This document shows, piece after piece, positions 17,858 to 26,908 of a stretch of DNA of 64,000 nt. The stretch spans positions 1 through 64,000 of the forward strand of contig NZ_JAYWXI010000005.1 in NCBI RefSeq assembly GCF_036016955.1, given 5' to 3'. A program made the position numbers and the translations under genes. The number at the start of each line of letters is the position of its first letter. The first letter of the stretch is position 1. This stretch comes from JAYWXI01 sp036016955. Its GTDB lineage: Bacteria > Bacteroidota > Bacteroidia > Flavobacteriales > Weeksellaceae. A model generated the notes under the pieces. The model ran no database searches, had not been told where the DNA came from, and saw nothing but the letters and a program-made list of their open reading frames with translations.

Positions 17858-18856
17858 TTAATTTCTTCTAATCTTGAAAGTCGCTGCCGGCGCTGGGCTT
17901 GCTGCGGTAGCACTATCTCTGCTGATTTGTTTTTGCTGGTCTTTTTCCCAATGAACAATTTTGCTGGCTTCGCGCTTTTTTTCGCGCTCTTGTTCCTCGG
18001 CTTGCAGTTCTTTTTGTTTTTTAGCAATTCTTTCCCTTTCGGCCTCTACGTGTTCTTTGGTTTTAGCGAATTTTACTTTTTCGGCTTCTAATTTTTTCCG
18101 AAGGTCGGCCGCCGTTTCGGCTTGCGAGGATCCCGCTCTTTCTTTCTCGATAAATTTGGCGTAAGCCAATGCGCTTTCCAGGCGGTCTTCTTTTTTATCG
18201 TATAAAGAATTGATAGCCAATTCGTATTTGGATTTGAGGATGTACTCGTAGATGGTAAACCGTAGTTTGGTGCTCGGGAAATCTTCCAAAACGTTCTCGA
18301 AAGCTACGTCAGCAGCTTTATATTCAGCCATTTTAAAATACTGTCTGGCGTTTTCGTAGGCTTTGAATTCCTGTTTGTAGGAGAGCTCTTCGATCAGGGT
18401 ATTGATGTTTTTGGAACGCTCCGAATTGGGGTATTTGTTGAGGAAGTTTTGCAACTCGTTGATGGCCAGCTCGGTATTGGATTGGTCTAGATTGTAATCC
18501 AACGATCCCTCGTAGTAGCAAAGGGCGGACATATAGGCGGCCTCCTCGGCTCTTGGGTCATCGGGAAACGTTACGGAAAAGTTTTTGAAGTGATGGCCGG
18601 CCACCCGGTATTGTTTGTCGTAGTAGTTCGCAAAAGCCGTATTGAAAATCACGGTTTTGGCGTCATCGGTTCCGGCGACCAGTTTGGGAAGTCTCTCGTA
18701 GAGGCTGATGGCTTGGGTCCATTTTTTTTGTTCAAAATAGCTGTTGGCTGTTTTAAGGATAAAATCTTTATCTGCACTTTTCATGGCGTCATCGAATGCT
18801 TTGTTGCAAGATGCCGCTAAAATCCCCACTAAAAACAGGGCAATTACTCTTTTCAT
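17858..18856 (-). CDS. bamD: Outer membrane assembly lipoprotein BamD with long charged tail
   Basis: Lipoprotein of the BAM complex that inserts beta-barrels into the outer membrane. The signal peptide ends in the lipobox LAASC (Cys17). Five TPR-like units fill ~25-245 (SYFEQKKWTQAISLYERL; YMSALCYYEGSLDYNLDQSNTELAINEL; YPNSERS). The last ~80 residues (VKFAKTKEHVEAERERIAKK and on) are a strongly charged predicted coiled coil, then a Ser/Ala/Pro tail, longer than the ~240-aa proteobacterial protein. It is followed by rpoZ. Confidence 0.9.
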   Translation of the reverse strand: MKRVIALFLVGILAASCNKAFDDAMKSADKDFILKTANSYFEQKKWTQAISLYERLPKLVAGTDDAKTVIFNTAFANYYDKQYRVAGHHFKNFSVTFPDDPRAEEAAYMSALCYYEGSLDYNLDQSNTELAINELQNFLNKYPNSERSKNINTLIEELSYKQEFKAYENARQYFKMAEYKAADVAFENVLEDFPSTKLRFTIYEYILKSKYELAINSLYDKKEDRLESALAYAKFIEKERAGSSQAETAADLRKKLEAEKVKFAKTKEHVEAERERIAKKQKELQAEEQEREKKREASKIVHWEKDQQKQISRDSATAASPAPAATFKIRRN

Positions 18857-18942
18857 AAATTGTTTTCGGTTTCAGGAATTTGCCTTCCTATGCGTTTGCA
18901 AAAATATAATTTTTTTGGCAATAGATTTTTTTTTATGATACT

Positions 18943-19581
18943 TTAACGCTGGATCGGGTCGGGTTGGTAGCCTAAGAGCGAAAAAATCGTTTGGTAGTTG
19001 CTGGCTTTTATTTTTTGCTCGGCTTGTTTTATGAAATCTTCGGGTTTTCCGGGGAGGTAATTTTCAAAGAAGGTTCGGTTTCTTATGGCGAATACGGCCG
19101 ACCCAATGATATAGGTAAGGATGTCTTCGGGTTTGGGAGCGTAATGAAAAACCCCTGAGGCAATCCCTTTTTTAATGACTTCGTCAATTTTTTCGGTGGC
19201 GGTTTTGTAGAATTCCACCAGATCGTCTTTCACCAGTTCGGTGTGTCGGATTTCTTGTTTCACAAAAGCGTGAAAGTAATGAAAACGAAACATTTGGTTG
19301 ATGATGAAGCGTATGATTTCCTTCATCTGCATTTCGGGTTTGCCTTCGCGGATGGTGTGGGCGAATTCCGAGAAGCTTTCTCTTGTACGCTGCACGCGGT
19401 ATTGGTAGAGATAGGCCAACATTTTTTCTTTTGAGCCGAAATAGTACGAAATCATGGCCACGTTGATGCCTGCTTTTTGGGAAATATCTCTTACGGAAGT
19501 TCCGTCGAAGCCTTTTTGGGCGATCAGTTCTTCGGCAACGTCCAAAATGTGGATTTGTTTCTCCGTAAATTTCTTTTTCAT
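18943..19581 (-). CDS. TetR/AcrR family transcriptional regulator
   Basis: DNA-binding repressor of 212 aa. The N-terminal TetR helix-turn-helix reads MKKKFTEKQIHILDVAEELI, then GFDGTSVRDISQKAGINVAMISYYFGSKEKM. The C-terminal domain is a helical ligand-binding region of unknown specificity. I chose the start at 19581 because the ATG lies directly before the conserved HTH; the longer frame upstream crosses the divergent tatD promoter. It is divergent from tatD with 90 bp between them. Confidence 0.9.
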   Translation of the reverse strand: MKKKFTEKQIHILDVAEELIAQKGFDGTSVRDISQKAGINVAMISYYFGSKEKMLAYLYQYRVQRTRESFSEFAHTIREGKPEMQMKEIIRFIINQMFRFHYFHAFVKQEIRHTELVKDDLVEFYKTATEKIDEVIKKGIASGVFHYAPKPEDILTYIIGSAVFAIRNRTFFENYLPGKPEDFIKQAEQKIKASNYQTIFSLLGYQPDPIQR

Positions 19582-19659
19582 CGTTTTACCTTTAGGTTCG
19601 AGTAAAATTAATTTTTTTTGGCAAGCCAACCAATGGTTCGGGCTATTTCTTTTTTTGTT

Positions 19660-19667
19660 TAAATTTG
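19660..19667 (+). promoter_or_regulatory. Candidate -7 box TAAATTTG directly in front of tatD
   Basis: The box ends only 4 bp before the tatD ATG (19672). TTCG at 19637-19640 could be a weak -33 at 19-bp spacing. If it is the true promoter, the mRNA would have almost no 5' leader. Confidence 0.45.
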
Positions 19668-19671
19668 GAGA

Positions 19672-20319
19672 ATGTATTGTTTTGATTTTCACCATCATCA
19701 CCGTTTACGTGAGGGAGGGATTTATAATTTATCGCTTTGGGAGGAGGTTCCCGAGCGTTTTTTTTCGGTGGGGCTTCATCCTAGAGAAGTGTCGTCGGCT
19801 TCATCCGAGGCTTTGGATTGGGTTAGGACGGTGGCGGAATCTCCTTTTTGTGTGGCTTTGGGAGAGAGCGGTTTGGATGCTTTGGTGCAGACGCCTTTGG
19901 AGGTGCAGCGGGAGGCTTTTTTGAGGCAACTTGCCTGGGCAAACGAATTGGCCAAACCGGTGATTGTCCATTGTGTTAGATGTTATGGGGAGATGCCGAA
20001 GTTTTTAGGTGAAGCGGAAACCCCTCTTGTGATTCATGGTTTTAATCGAAAAGCGGCTATTGCGGAGGTTTTATTGAAGGCGGGGTTTTATCTCTCGTTT
20101 GGAAGCGCAGTGCTAAGCAATGTATCTTTGCAGCAGACATTGCAGCGGATTCCTTTGGAGCGGTTTTTTTTGGAAACGGATGATAGGGCGGTGGCCATTG
20201 AGGCGGTTTACGAAAAAGTGGCAGAGATTAGAGGGCTTTCTTTGGCTCACCTTCAGGAGCAGATTGCCGAGAATCTTTTTAGGATAGGGATTCCAAATGT
20301 AGAGAAACTGAAAAAATGA
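19672..20319 (+). CDS. TatD family metal-dependent hydrolase
   Basis: Protein of 215 aa, a compact TatD-type TIM-barrel hydrolase (family members are Mg-dependent DNases or related phosphoesterases). Metal-site motifs are FDFHHHH near the start, ALGESGLD (about 63-70), VIVHCVR (about 99), VIHGF (about 123) and FLETDDR (about 164). The shortness relative to ~260-aa E. coli TatD is usual for the Bacteroidota subgroup. The final codons overlap the tcdA start, so both genes are probably translated from one message. Confidence 0.88.
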   Translation: MYCFDFHHHHRLREGGIYNLSLWEEVPERFFSVGLHPREVSSASSEALDWVRTVAESPFCVALGESGLDALVQTPLEVQREAFLRQLAWANELAKPVIVHCVRCYGEMPKFLGEAETPLVIHGFNRKAAIAEVLLKAGFYLSFGSAVLSNVSLQQTLQRIPLERFFLETDDRAVAIEAVYEKVAEIRGLSLAHLQEQIAENLFRIGIPNVEKLKK

Positions 20320-21062
20320 AAAAAATGAGTGAAAAGTGGTTGGAGCGCACGGAGCTTCTGATAAAGGAAAAAGGAATTGAACGATTAAAGGCGGCTCATT
20401 TACTGGTGGTGGGGCTTGGTGGTGTGGGTTCGTTCGCGGCGGAGTTTTTGGCTCGGGCGGGTGTGGGCCGTATGACGATCGTCGATGGCGATACGGTGGA
20501 TGTGACCAATATCAACCGACAACTTCCGGCTTTGCATTCTACGGTTGGCAAGACCAAGTCGGAAGTGGTTGCGGCGAGGCTTTTGGATATTAATCCGGAT
20601 TTGGAACTGACGGTGCTTACGGAGTTTCTCAATCCAGAGAGCATGGGGGCGGTGTTGGATTCGGCTCGGTTTGATTACGTTTTGGATTGCATTGATAGCG
20701 TGACGCCGAAGCTGGAACTGATAAAAGAGGCTCGGCGGCGGAAGATTAAGCTGATTTCCAGTATGGGAGCTGGTGGGAAAACCGATCCTTCCAAAATCAT
20801 GGTGAAGGATATTAGCAAGACGTATAATTGTTATTTGGCCAAACAGGTGCGTAAACGATTGAAGCGTGAAAGTTTACTTCAGAAAGGGTTTAAGTGTGTT
20901 TTTTCTTCGGAACTTCAAAACGAGGAAAGCCTTAAAATGACGGACGGGACTAATTTTAAGCGGTCGTTTTACGGTACGATTAGTTTTATTCCGGCGGCGT
21001 TTGGGCTTTTTGCGGCGGCAGAAGTTCTTAATTATCTTTTGAAAAACGATAAGAAACACTGA
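20316..21062 (+). CDS. tcdA: tRNA threonylcarbamoyladenosine dehydratase TcdA
   Basis: E1-like enzyme (ThiF/MoeB superfamily) that uses ATP to cyclise t6A to ct6A at tRNA position 37. The Rossmann nucleotide site is VVGLGGVGSFAAEFLARAG (about 31-50), followed by the acidic IVDGDTVDVTNINRQ. A later ISSMGAGGKTDPSKI segment is typical for TcdA/CsdL. Length 248 aa is normal. The start overlaps the tatD stop by 4 bp; the ATG at 20325 (MSEKWLERTELL) is an alternative start. rnpA follows 11 bp downstream. Confidence 0.93.
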   Translation: MKKMSEKWLERTELLIKEKGIERLKAAHLLVVGLGGVGSFAAEFLARAGVGRMTIVDGDTVDVTNINRQLPALHSTVGKTKSEVVAARLLDINPDLELTVLTEFLNPESMGAVLDSARFDYVLDCIDSVTPKLELIKEARRRKIKLISSMGAGGKTDPSKIMVKDISKTYNCYLAKQVRKRLKRESLLQKGFKCVFSSELQNEESLKMTDGTNFKRSFYGTISFIPAAFGLFAAAEVLNYLLKNDKKH

Positions 21063-21073
21063 GACAGCGGCTG

Positions 21074-21448
21074 ATGAAAACACAGGGGTATTCCAAAACG
21101 GAGAAGCTTAAACAAAAAAAACAAGTGGCTTTGCTTTTTGAAAAGGGAAAGTGGAAAAGCAGTGGCCGGCTTCGGGTTATTTCTTGTCCCGTTGAGGGAT
21201 TGGGGACAATGAAGGTTGGGGTTTCGGTTTCCAAACGGAATTTTAAACGGGCGACAGATCGCAATCGCATCAAACGTCTGTTGAGGGAAGCGTATCGTTT
21301 GAATAAATCTTTATTTGCTTCGGCGTTTGGTGCGCAGGGGGTGGCGATGATTTTTTGGGTTTCCAAGGATTTCCCAAAGCATTACAAGGAGGTTGAGGCC
21401 GAGTTGGTCAAGTTGTGCGATTTGTTAATGAAAAAAACGGCGGATTAG
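21074..21448 (+). CDS. rnpA: Ribonuclease P protein component
   Basis: Basic 124-aa protein subunit of RNase P, which helps the RNA subunit mature the 5' ends of tRNAs. The signature RNxxKR is present as DRNRIKRLLREAYR (about 58-71), with the upstream MKVGVSVSKRNFKRATDRN. It lies in a tatD-tcdA-rnpA string rather than beside rpmH and dnaA as in many bacteria. Confidence 0.95.
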   Translation: MKTQGYSKTEKLKQKKQVALLFEKGKWKSSGRLRVISCPVEGLGTMKVGVSVSKRNFKRATDRNRIKRLLREAYRLNKSLFASAFGAQGVAMIFWVSKDFPKHYKEVEAELVKLCDLLMKKTAD

Positions 21449-21484
21449 CATGTTTTTTGTTGGACAGAACTGAAAAAAGTTGAT

Positions 21485-22132
21485 ATGTTTGAAAATATGC
21501 CTTATTTACCTTATTTCCTTAGTGCGTTCATGGGGATAGGTTTGGCGGCGGCGACGGGGTTTCGTGTTTTTTTGCCGATGTTTTTGGTTAGTTTGGCGTC
21601 CTATATGGGATGGATTCCGATGAATGCTCAATTTGAATGGCTTTCGGGATTGCCGGTTCTCATTACGACGGGAATTGCGATGGTGGTGGAGGTTTTGGCT
21701 TATTATATTCCCGTGGTGGATTCGTTTTTGGATATGCTCTCGGTGCCTTTAGCTACGGTAGCGGGTTCGGTTTTGTTTGCCAGCCAATTTGCGGATCTTG
21801 GGGGATTTTCCCAGTGGGCACTCGCTCTGATTGCGGGAGGGGGAACGGCGGCGGTTATCAGTTCGGGATTTGCGGGGACTCGGGTGGCTTCGACGGCGAC
21901 TACTGGAGGATTGGGCAACTCGACTGTAGCGACTACGGAAACGGCGGGTGCAGGAGTGATGTCGGTTTTGGCTATGATGGCGCCTGTGGTAGCGGTTATC
22001 ATGGCGGTAGTGCTTGTGATTTCGGTGTTGGTTTTGGGGCGTAAAATGATGTCGAAGCTCAAACGTTTTAACCGTAAACCGTCTTCCAAGATTATTGAAG
22101 TGGAAGTTGTAGAAACTAAAGAAATCGAATAA
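21485..22132 (+). CDS. DUF4126 family membrane protein
   Basis: Integral membrane protein of 215 aa with about five hydrophobic segments (FLSAFMGIGLAAATGFRVFL; LITTGIAMVVEVLAYYIPV; LATVAGSVLFASQ; a Gly/Ala-rich loop; APVVAVIMAVVLVISVLVL). It matches DUF4126, function not known. The central Gly/Ala/Thr-rich region (SSGFAGTRVASTATTGGLGN) is typical of the family. It may be a downstream member of the tcdA-rnpA unit (36-bp gap) and ends at a bidirectional terminator. Confidence 0.8.
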   Translation: MFENMPYLPYFLSAFMGIGLAAATGFRVFLPMFLVSLASYMGWIPMNAQFEWLSGLPVLITTGIAMVVEVLAYYIPVVDSFLDMLSVPLATVAGSVLFASQFADLGGFSQWALALIAGGGTAAVISSGFAGTRVASTATTGGLGNSTVATTETAGAGVMSVLAMMAPVVAVIMAVVLVISVLVLGRKMMSKLKRFNRKPSSKIIEVEVVETKEIE

Positions 22133-22159
22133 AAAATGAGGCTCAAGGCCTCATTTTTT
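22131..22159. terminator. Bidirectional terminator between DUF4126 gene and tnaA
   Basis: Twelve-bp perfect stem aaaaaatgaggc / gcctcatttttt with a 5-base loop, shared by the two convergent genes. Confidence 0.8.
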
Positions 22160-23534
22160 ATAAAGGTTTAAGTTTTACCGTGAAGTGTCGCAGGATGTCG
22201 GGTTCCCAAACGATTTGATACCCTTTTCGGATTTCGTTTCTTTGGTCGTAAACTTTTTTCAAGGCTGTGGCCACGTAGTCCATGTGGTTTTGGGTGTAGG
22301 TTCGTCTTGGGATGGCTAGCCGTACGAATTCGGTTGCGGGATAGCGGTTTTCTCGGGTTTGAGGGTCTCTGTCGGCCAGTATGGCTCCGATTTCCACGCC
22401 TCGGATTCCGGCTTCTTTGTACAATGCTATGGCGAGGGTTTGAGCGGGAAATTCCTCTCTTGGAACATGAGGTAAGAATTTCAGAGCGTCGATAAATACG
22501 GCATGGCCTCCAATCGGTTGTTGGACGGGAATACCGTAGTCAATCAGTTGTTTGCCGAGGTATTCCACTTGGGAAATCCGGCTGGTGAGGTATTCCATTT
22601 CCGTGCTTTCGTCCAACCCGACAGCCAGGGCGGCCATGTCTCTTCCGCTCATTCCTCCGTAAGTGATGAAACCTTCGTAGATGATGGTGAAATTGGCGGC
22701 GGTTTGGTAGACGTGCTCGTTATTCAAGGCGATAAATCCCCCGATGTTGACTAATCCGTCTTTTTTTGAGCTCATGGTCATGCCTTCTCCGTAGGAAAAC
22801 ATTTCCTTGCAAATTTCTTTGATACTTTTGTTTTGGTAGCCTTCTTCTCTTTTTTTAATGAAGTAGGCGTTTTCTGCAAAACGGGCGGCGTCGAAGTAAA
22901 TGGGGATGCCGTAGCGGTCGGAGAGTGCTTTTACGGCTTTTATGTTTTCCATGGATACGGGTTGGCCGCCGGAAGTATTGCAGGTAACGGTAATTAAGCA
23001 GAATGGAATTTGCGCTTTGGGGTAGGTTTGGTAGACTTGCTCCAGTTTTTTCAGGTCTAAATTGCCTTTAAAAGGGTGGCCAAGAGCGGTGTCGAAGGCT
23101 TCGTCAATGGTGCAGTCGATGGCTTTGGCCTTTCGGAATTCGATATGGCCTTTGGTAGTGTCGAAATGCGAGTTTCCAGGCACGACGTGCCCTTCTTTAA
23201 TTAGGGTGGAAAAAAGAATATTTTCGGCGGCTCGTCCTTGATGAGTGGGGAGCAGGTGGGTGAAGCCGGTAATTTGCTGGACGGTTTTTTTTAATTCGAG
23301 GAAGGACTTGGAGCCGGCGTAGCTTTCGTCCCCGGTCATCATGGCGGCCCATTGTCGGTCGCTCATGGCTCCTGTTCCGCTGTCGGTTAACAGGTCGATA
23401 AAGACTTTGTCACTTTCTAAATTAAAGAGGTTATAATGCGCGGCGGCTATCCATTCTTCCCTTTGTTCGGGGGTGGATTGGCGGATAGCTTCAACCATTT
23501 TGATGCGGTAGGGTTCGGCGTAAGGAAGTTTCAT
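22158..23534 (-). CDS. tnaA: Tryptophanase (tryptophan indole-lyase)
   Basis: PLP enzyme splitting tryptophan to indole, pyruvate and ammonia. The PLP lysine lies in MTMSSKKDGLVNIGG (about residue 255), and IDLLTDSGTGAMSDRQW and PTHQGRAAE are family hallmarks. Tyrosine phenol-lyase is a close alternative. I call tryptophanase because the C-terminal part reads AGIRGVEIGAI and ILRHFTVKL (His equivalent to E. coli TnaA His463), and because the mid part has FDTTKGH as in TnaA. No tnaC-like leader peptide was recognised upstream. Predicts an indole-positive organism. Confidence 0.9.
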   Translation of the reverse strand: MKLPYAEPYRIKMVEAIRQSTPEQREEWIAAAHYNLFNLESDKVFIDLLTDSGTGAMSDRQWAAMMTGDESYAGSKSFLELKKTVQQITGFTHLLPTHQGRAAENILFSTLIKEGHVVPGNSHFDTTKGHIEFRKAKAIDCTIDEAFDTALGHPFKGNLDLKKLEQVYQTYPKAQIPFCLITVTCNTSGGQPVSMENIKAVKALSDRYGIPIYFDAARFAENAYFIKKREEGYQNKSIKEICKEMFSYGEGMTMSSKKDGLVNIGGFIALNNEHVYQTAANFTIIYEGFITYGGMSGRDMAALAVGLDESTEMEYLTSRISQVEYLGKQLIDYGIPVQQPIGGHAVFIDALKFLPHVPREEFPAQTLAIALYKEAGIRGVEIGAILADRDPQTRENRYPATEFVRLAIPRRTYTQNHMDYVATALKKVYDQRNEIRKGYQIVWEPDILRHFTVKLKPL

Positions 23535-23655
23535 AACGGATTTTTTGTGAAATTAAAATGTAAAAGGAAATAGCCTCGGAGATTTTCGGGCGTCATCGTT
23601 TAAGACGGGTTGGTTTTAAACGCTTTCAAAACAAAACTTAAATAATTTCACAGTC

Positions 23656-24276
23656 TCATTCCGGTGCCTTGAAGACGTTGTCGTCGGAATGGAAGCCTGC
23701 AATTCCTCCACTCACCGCGAATTTCATGGCGGTAGCAGCAGACATGCCGACCACGGGTTTGGTGTTTTGGATTTGAGTGATGATAACCCATCCTGATATG
23801 GCGTAGCTGTGAGGAAGGTAAACGGCCACGTAGTCGGATTTATCTACGGCGCCCATGTCGTTTTGGGTTAGAAAGCCGATGCGCCATATTTCGGGAGACT
23901 CGTTGGTTTTTACCCATACGGGGTGCTTGAATTTTTTTTTGTCGCCCACAAAAGAAGACATGACGTCTTTGGTAGGGGTGTAGATGTGCTTTATTCCGGG
24001 GGTCCGCTCCAGGAAGTGGTCCAAACGGTCGAAGATTAGCCTTCCGAAAACGAGTTTGTTGCCGAGAAATCCGATGGCGACAATCGCAGTGATTACCAGT
24101 AGGAAAGTGATTCCGGGGTAAAGATTTTCCGAAAGAAAAGGAATGCTGCTGTCAATGGCCGAAACCACATACCAAATGACGAAAATCGTTAGTCCGAAAG
24201 GTCCGATAATCATCAGTCCCTGAAAAAAATATTTCAGGAAAAGATTGATGATGCTTTCGGTTTTTATTTGTTTCAT
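23656..24276 (-). CDS. DUF502 family membrane protein
   Basis: Membrane protein of 206 aa with two N-terminal transmembrane helices (FLKYFFQGLMIIGPFGLTIFVIW; LYPGITFLLVITAIVAIGFLGNKLV) and a soluble C-terminal domain with IPGIKHIYTPTKDVMSSF and VAVYLPHSYAISGWVIIT, the usual pattern of DUF502. Function unknown; plant homologues (LCV/COV) act at membranes. It starts 21 bp after the miaE stop and is probably co-transcribed. Confidence 0.85.
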   Translation of the reverse strand: MKQIKTESIINLFLKYFFQGLMIIGPFGLTIFVIWYVVSAIDSSIPFLSENLYPGITFLLVITAIVAIGFLGNKLVFGRLIFDRLDHFLERTPGIKHIYTPTKDVMSSFVGDKKKFKHPVWVKTNESPEIWRIGFLTQNDMGAVDKSDYVAVYLPHSYAISGWVIITQIQNTKPVVGMSAATAMKFAVSGGIAGFHSDDNVFKAPE

Positions 24277-24297
24277 TGGGTTTGTCGGGTGATTGAT

Positions 24298-24876
24298 TTA
24301 ACCATGGATGGTTTCTTTGGTGCCGTAGCCGGCGATGATTTTGGCTTCGTACTCCAGCCATTCTTCCCATCTTTGGTTTACTTTTTCGGGGTCGCCCAAT
24401 TCTCTTGCAAAACCAATGAAGGTGGTGTAGTGGTTGGCTTCGGAAATCATTAATTCGCGATAGAAGGTTTTTAGTTCTTCGTCTTTTATGGTTTCGGTCA
24501 GGACTTTGAATCGTTCGCAGCTGCGGGCTTCAATCATGGCGGCAAAGAGCATTCTGTCAATGATGAATTCTTCCCTGCTGCCCTGAACGATGAATTTGAA
24601 CAGATCGTTCACGTAATCGTCCTTGCGTTGACGTCCCAGTTGGTAGCCTCTTTTTTTGATGATTTCGTGGACTTGCCCGAAATGCTCCAGTTCTTCCTGA
24701 GCGATGGCTAATAGCTCGGTTACGATTTCGGGGTACTCGGGAAGCATGGTGATTAGCATGATGGCGTTGCTGGCGGCTTTTTGTTCGCACCAGGCGTGAT
24801 CGGTAAGGATTTCACTGATGTTTTCTTCGGCTATATTGGCCCAACGTGGATCGGTCGGAAGTTTTAATTTAAACAT
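24298..24876 (-). CDS. miaE: tRNA-(ms2io6A37)-hydroxylase MiaE
   Basis: Ferritin-like di-iron monooxygenase that hydroxylates the isopentenyl group of ms2i6A at tRNA position 37. The metal-binding Glu/His pairs are visible: DHAWCEQKAASNA, EELEHFGQVHEII, EARSCERFKVL and ISEANHYTTFIGFA. Length 192 aa is normal. Together with tcdA it gives the window two modifiers of the anticodon-adjacent base 37. Confidence 0.92.
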   Translation of the reverse strand: MFKLKLPTDPRWANIAEENISEILTDHAWCEQKAASNAIMLITMLPEYPEIVTELLAIAQEELEHFGQVHEIIKKRGYQLGRQRKDDYVNDLFKFIVQGSREEFIIDRMLFAAMIEARSCERFKVLTETIKDEELKTFYRELMISEANHYTTFIGFARELGDPEKVNQRWEEWLEYEAKIIAGYGTKETIHG

Positions 24877-24992
24877 TATTTTTTGTTTTTAAAGATTTAC
24901 TACGGGGGGTGCTTTGCTATTCGCCCCGAAATTTTTCGTAAAAATAAGGGAATTTTAATAAAAGCAAAAGAGAAAAAACTCTATTTTGATTC

Positions 24993-26084
24993 TCAACGGT
25001 CGGCGGTTTTCGCTCTTAAAAAGCTTAAAAACTGCCAGCCTTTAGCATCCACCCATTTCAGGCCTTCGGCAATGACTATTGCCAACAAGACGTTGATGGC
25101 ATATACGCTAACCATGAGCACTCCCCAATGAAGGTTGTCTTTTAGAGGAACGACGATAAAGTAAACCAACGACGAACTGATTCCTTGGGCGAAATAATAA
25201 AAAATAGCATTCCGTCCGATGTAGTTGATGAAATTGTCCTTGGTTATTTTTAGACGGTTGTAAAGAACGAAAAGGGTTGCTAAAGAGAATAAGGCCCACA
25301 GGGCGTAGGGGATTTTCGGAGGAAATTTTTGTTTGTTCATTTTGTAGAAAATTTCACTGCCGTAATGCCAAAACATTAAAGCAAGAGCAAGGGCGATGCC
25401 TCCATAAAGTACGGGAATCCATTGGGTGGGGATTCGTTTTCCTTTCATTTTGTTTGCTCCGAGGAACAGGGCGAGGTATAAGGCGACGTATCCTACCTGA
25501 CCGGAAGGATAATACTGAGGGAAAAGATTAAAAAGAACGAAAAGCCCCAAGCAGAGGGCGATAAATCCGTTGAGATGTTTGGGGAAGAACCTCAAAATAA
25601 GAACGCCGAAAACCGTTAAAATAAAATAAACTTTAAGGTACCAAAAGCTGCCCATAACCACAGGGAAGGTGTCGGCATTGGTGTAAGAGTGAAGATACCA
25701 GTTGCCTAGATTTTGCCACTGAGGAATGTCAGAAATGTTTTGAGGGACGTATTTTGAGCCGAAAGTGGCGTAGAATTCCTGCATCCATTTCAGGCCGAAC
25801 CAATGCAGTCCGATTACTTTGAAGAGGTAGTCCAAAAAGAAGAGAAAGGTCACGAAAATCATGAAAGTGATTTGGAGCTTCAATAGGCGGTAAAACGTTT
25901 TTTCGAGGTTTCCGCCGGAGGTGATTCCGCTTAGGGCAAAGAACAAAGGAACGTCGAAAAGCAATGAGAGGACGCGCCATTCCGTAGGGACGTAGAACTG
26001 TCCGGACCAAAAAACGGTATGGATGAAAATAATGGAAAGGGTGGCCATGCCTTTGGCAAAGTCAATGTATAGATCTCTTTTCAT
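24993..26084 (-). CDS. Acyltransferase 3 family membrane protein
   Basis: Integral membrane acyltransferase of 363 aa (OafA/YrhL/NodX-like, PF01757 type) with about ten hydrophobic segments. It begins KRDLYIDFAKGMATLSIIFIH, carrying the Asp/His arrangement typical for the first helix. Such enzymes O-acylate surface glycans or small molecules; the acceptor cannot be inferred because no glycan genes adjoin. It is transcribed alone, divergent from rplU. Confidence 0.8.
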   Translation of the reverse strand: MKRDLYIDFAKGMATLSIIFIHTVFWSGQFYVPTEWRVLSLLFDVPLFFALSGITSGGNLEKTFYRLLKLQITFMIFVTFLFFLDYLFKVIGLHWFGLKWMQEFYATFGSKYVPQNISDIPQWQNLGNWYLHSYTNADTFPVVMGSFWYLKVYFILTVFGVLILRFFPKHLNGFIALCLGLFVLFNLFPQYYPSGQVGYVALYLALFLGANKMKGKRIPTQWIPVLYGGIALALALMFWHYGSEIFYKMNKQKFPPKIPYALWALFSLATLFVLYNRLKITKDNFINYIGRNAIFYYFAQGISSSLVYFIVVPLKDNLHWGVLMVSVYAINVLLAIVIAEGLKWVDAKGWQFLSFLRAKTADR

Positions 26085-26241
26085 GGGGGAAAATAAATTA
26101 TAATCTGAGATTCAAAGATAGTGAAAGCCTCAGAATATCGAAAGGAGATTTTTGTTGGTGTTTTTTTGAGAGAATAAAACGGGTAAAAAAGCCTTTGTGC
26201 TGAAACGAAGAGAAATAGCGACAGAATTTTCTTCGGAATTG

Positions 26242-26271
26242 TTTGTGTTATGAAAAAAAATCTTATTTTTG
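26242..26271 (+). promoter_or_regulatory. Promoter for rplU-rpmA (TTTG-N18-TATTTTTG)
   Basis: TTTG at 26242-26245, an 18-bp spacer and TATTTTTG at 26264-26271 match the Bacteroidota consensus exactly. The start codon of rplU is 43 bp downstream behind an A-rich leader. Confidence 0.75.
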
Positions 26272-26313
26272 CAAACTCAAAATAGAATATTAACAACTAA
26301 AAATTTATAAACA

Positions 26314-26889
26314 ATGTTTGCAATTGTAGAGATAGCAGGGCTTCAATACAAAGTTGAGCAAGACCAGAAGTTGTTTGTAAACCGTTTGAAAGGAGAAAAA
26401 GGAGACAAAGTTTCTTTTGATAAAGTTCTTCTTACTGTAAACGGTGCTACAACGGTTGGCGCCCCGGCTGTAAGCGGTATCACTGTTGATGCTGAAATTT
26501 TGGATCACTTTCAGGCGGATAAAGTTATCGTTTTCAAGAAAAAAAGAAGAAAAGGATACGCTAAAAAGAACGGTCACAGACAGCAATTGACTCAGATCGT
26601 GATTACTGGAATTACAGGATTTGAAGGTTCTAAAAAATCATCGGCAAAGAAAGAAACAGCAGCAAAGGCTGAGGCTTCTGACAGAGCAACGGTTGATTTG
26701 GGAGAGGATCACGAATTGAACTACAAACTAAAGAAGTTTAACCTTTCTCAGTCTAAAGACAATAGAGAATTGCTAGTGTCTTTGGGAACGGCTTTGAAAG
26801 AGGAGTCTGGTAAAGATGTTCTTTTGCACGAGGAAGTGGATGCTTTGATTGAGAAGAATATCGAGAAATTCGCAGCAAAAAAATCATAA
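26314..26889 (+). CDS. rplU: 50S ribosomal protein L21 with C-terminal extension
   Basis: Ribosomal protein L21. The core is residues 1-~108 (MFAIVEIAGLQYKVEQDQKL to KKNGHRQQLTQIVITGI, with KKKRRKGYAKKNGH). A further ~80 residues follow: an Ala/Lys linker and a helical domain (LNYKLKKFNLSQSKDN, then LHEEVDALIEKNIEKF). E. coli L21 is only 103 aa. Bacteroidota L21 often carries an extra C-terminal domain, so this is probably lineage-typical. It is followed by rpmA after 19 bp. Confidence 0.95.
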   Translation: MFAIVEIAGLQYKVEQDQKLFVNRLKGEKGDKVSFDKVLLTVNGATTVGAPAVSGITVDAEILDHFQADKVIVFKKKRRKGYAKKNGHRQQLTQIVITGITGFEGSKKSSAKKETAAKAEASDRATVDLGEDHELNYKLKKFNLSQSKDNRELLVSLGTALKEESGKDVLLHEEVDALIEKNIEKFAAKKS

Positions 26890-26908
26890 AATAAAACCCT
26901 AAGAAGAA

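Noticed and set aside
21637..22044. Gly-rich 135-codon open frame on the plus strand
   Set aside because: Out-of-frame reading of the Gly/Ala-rich DUF4126 gene.
22158..23534. Tyrosine phenol-lyase as identity of the PLP lyase
   Set aside because: The C-terminal His (RHFT) and the VEIG segment match tryptophanase rather than tyrosine phenol-lyase.
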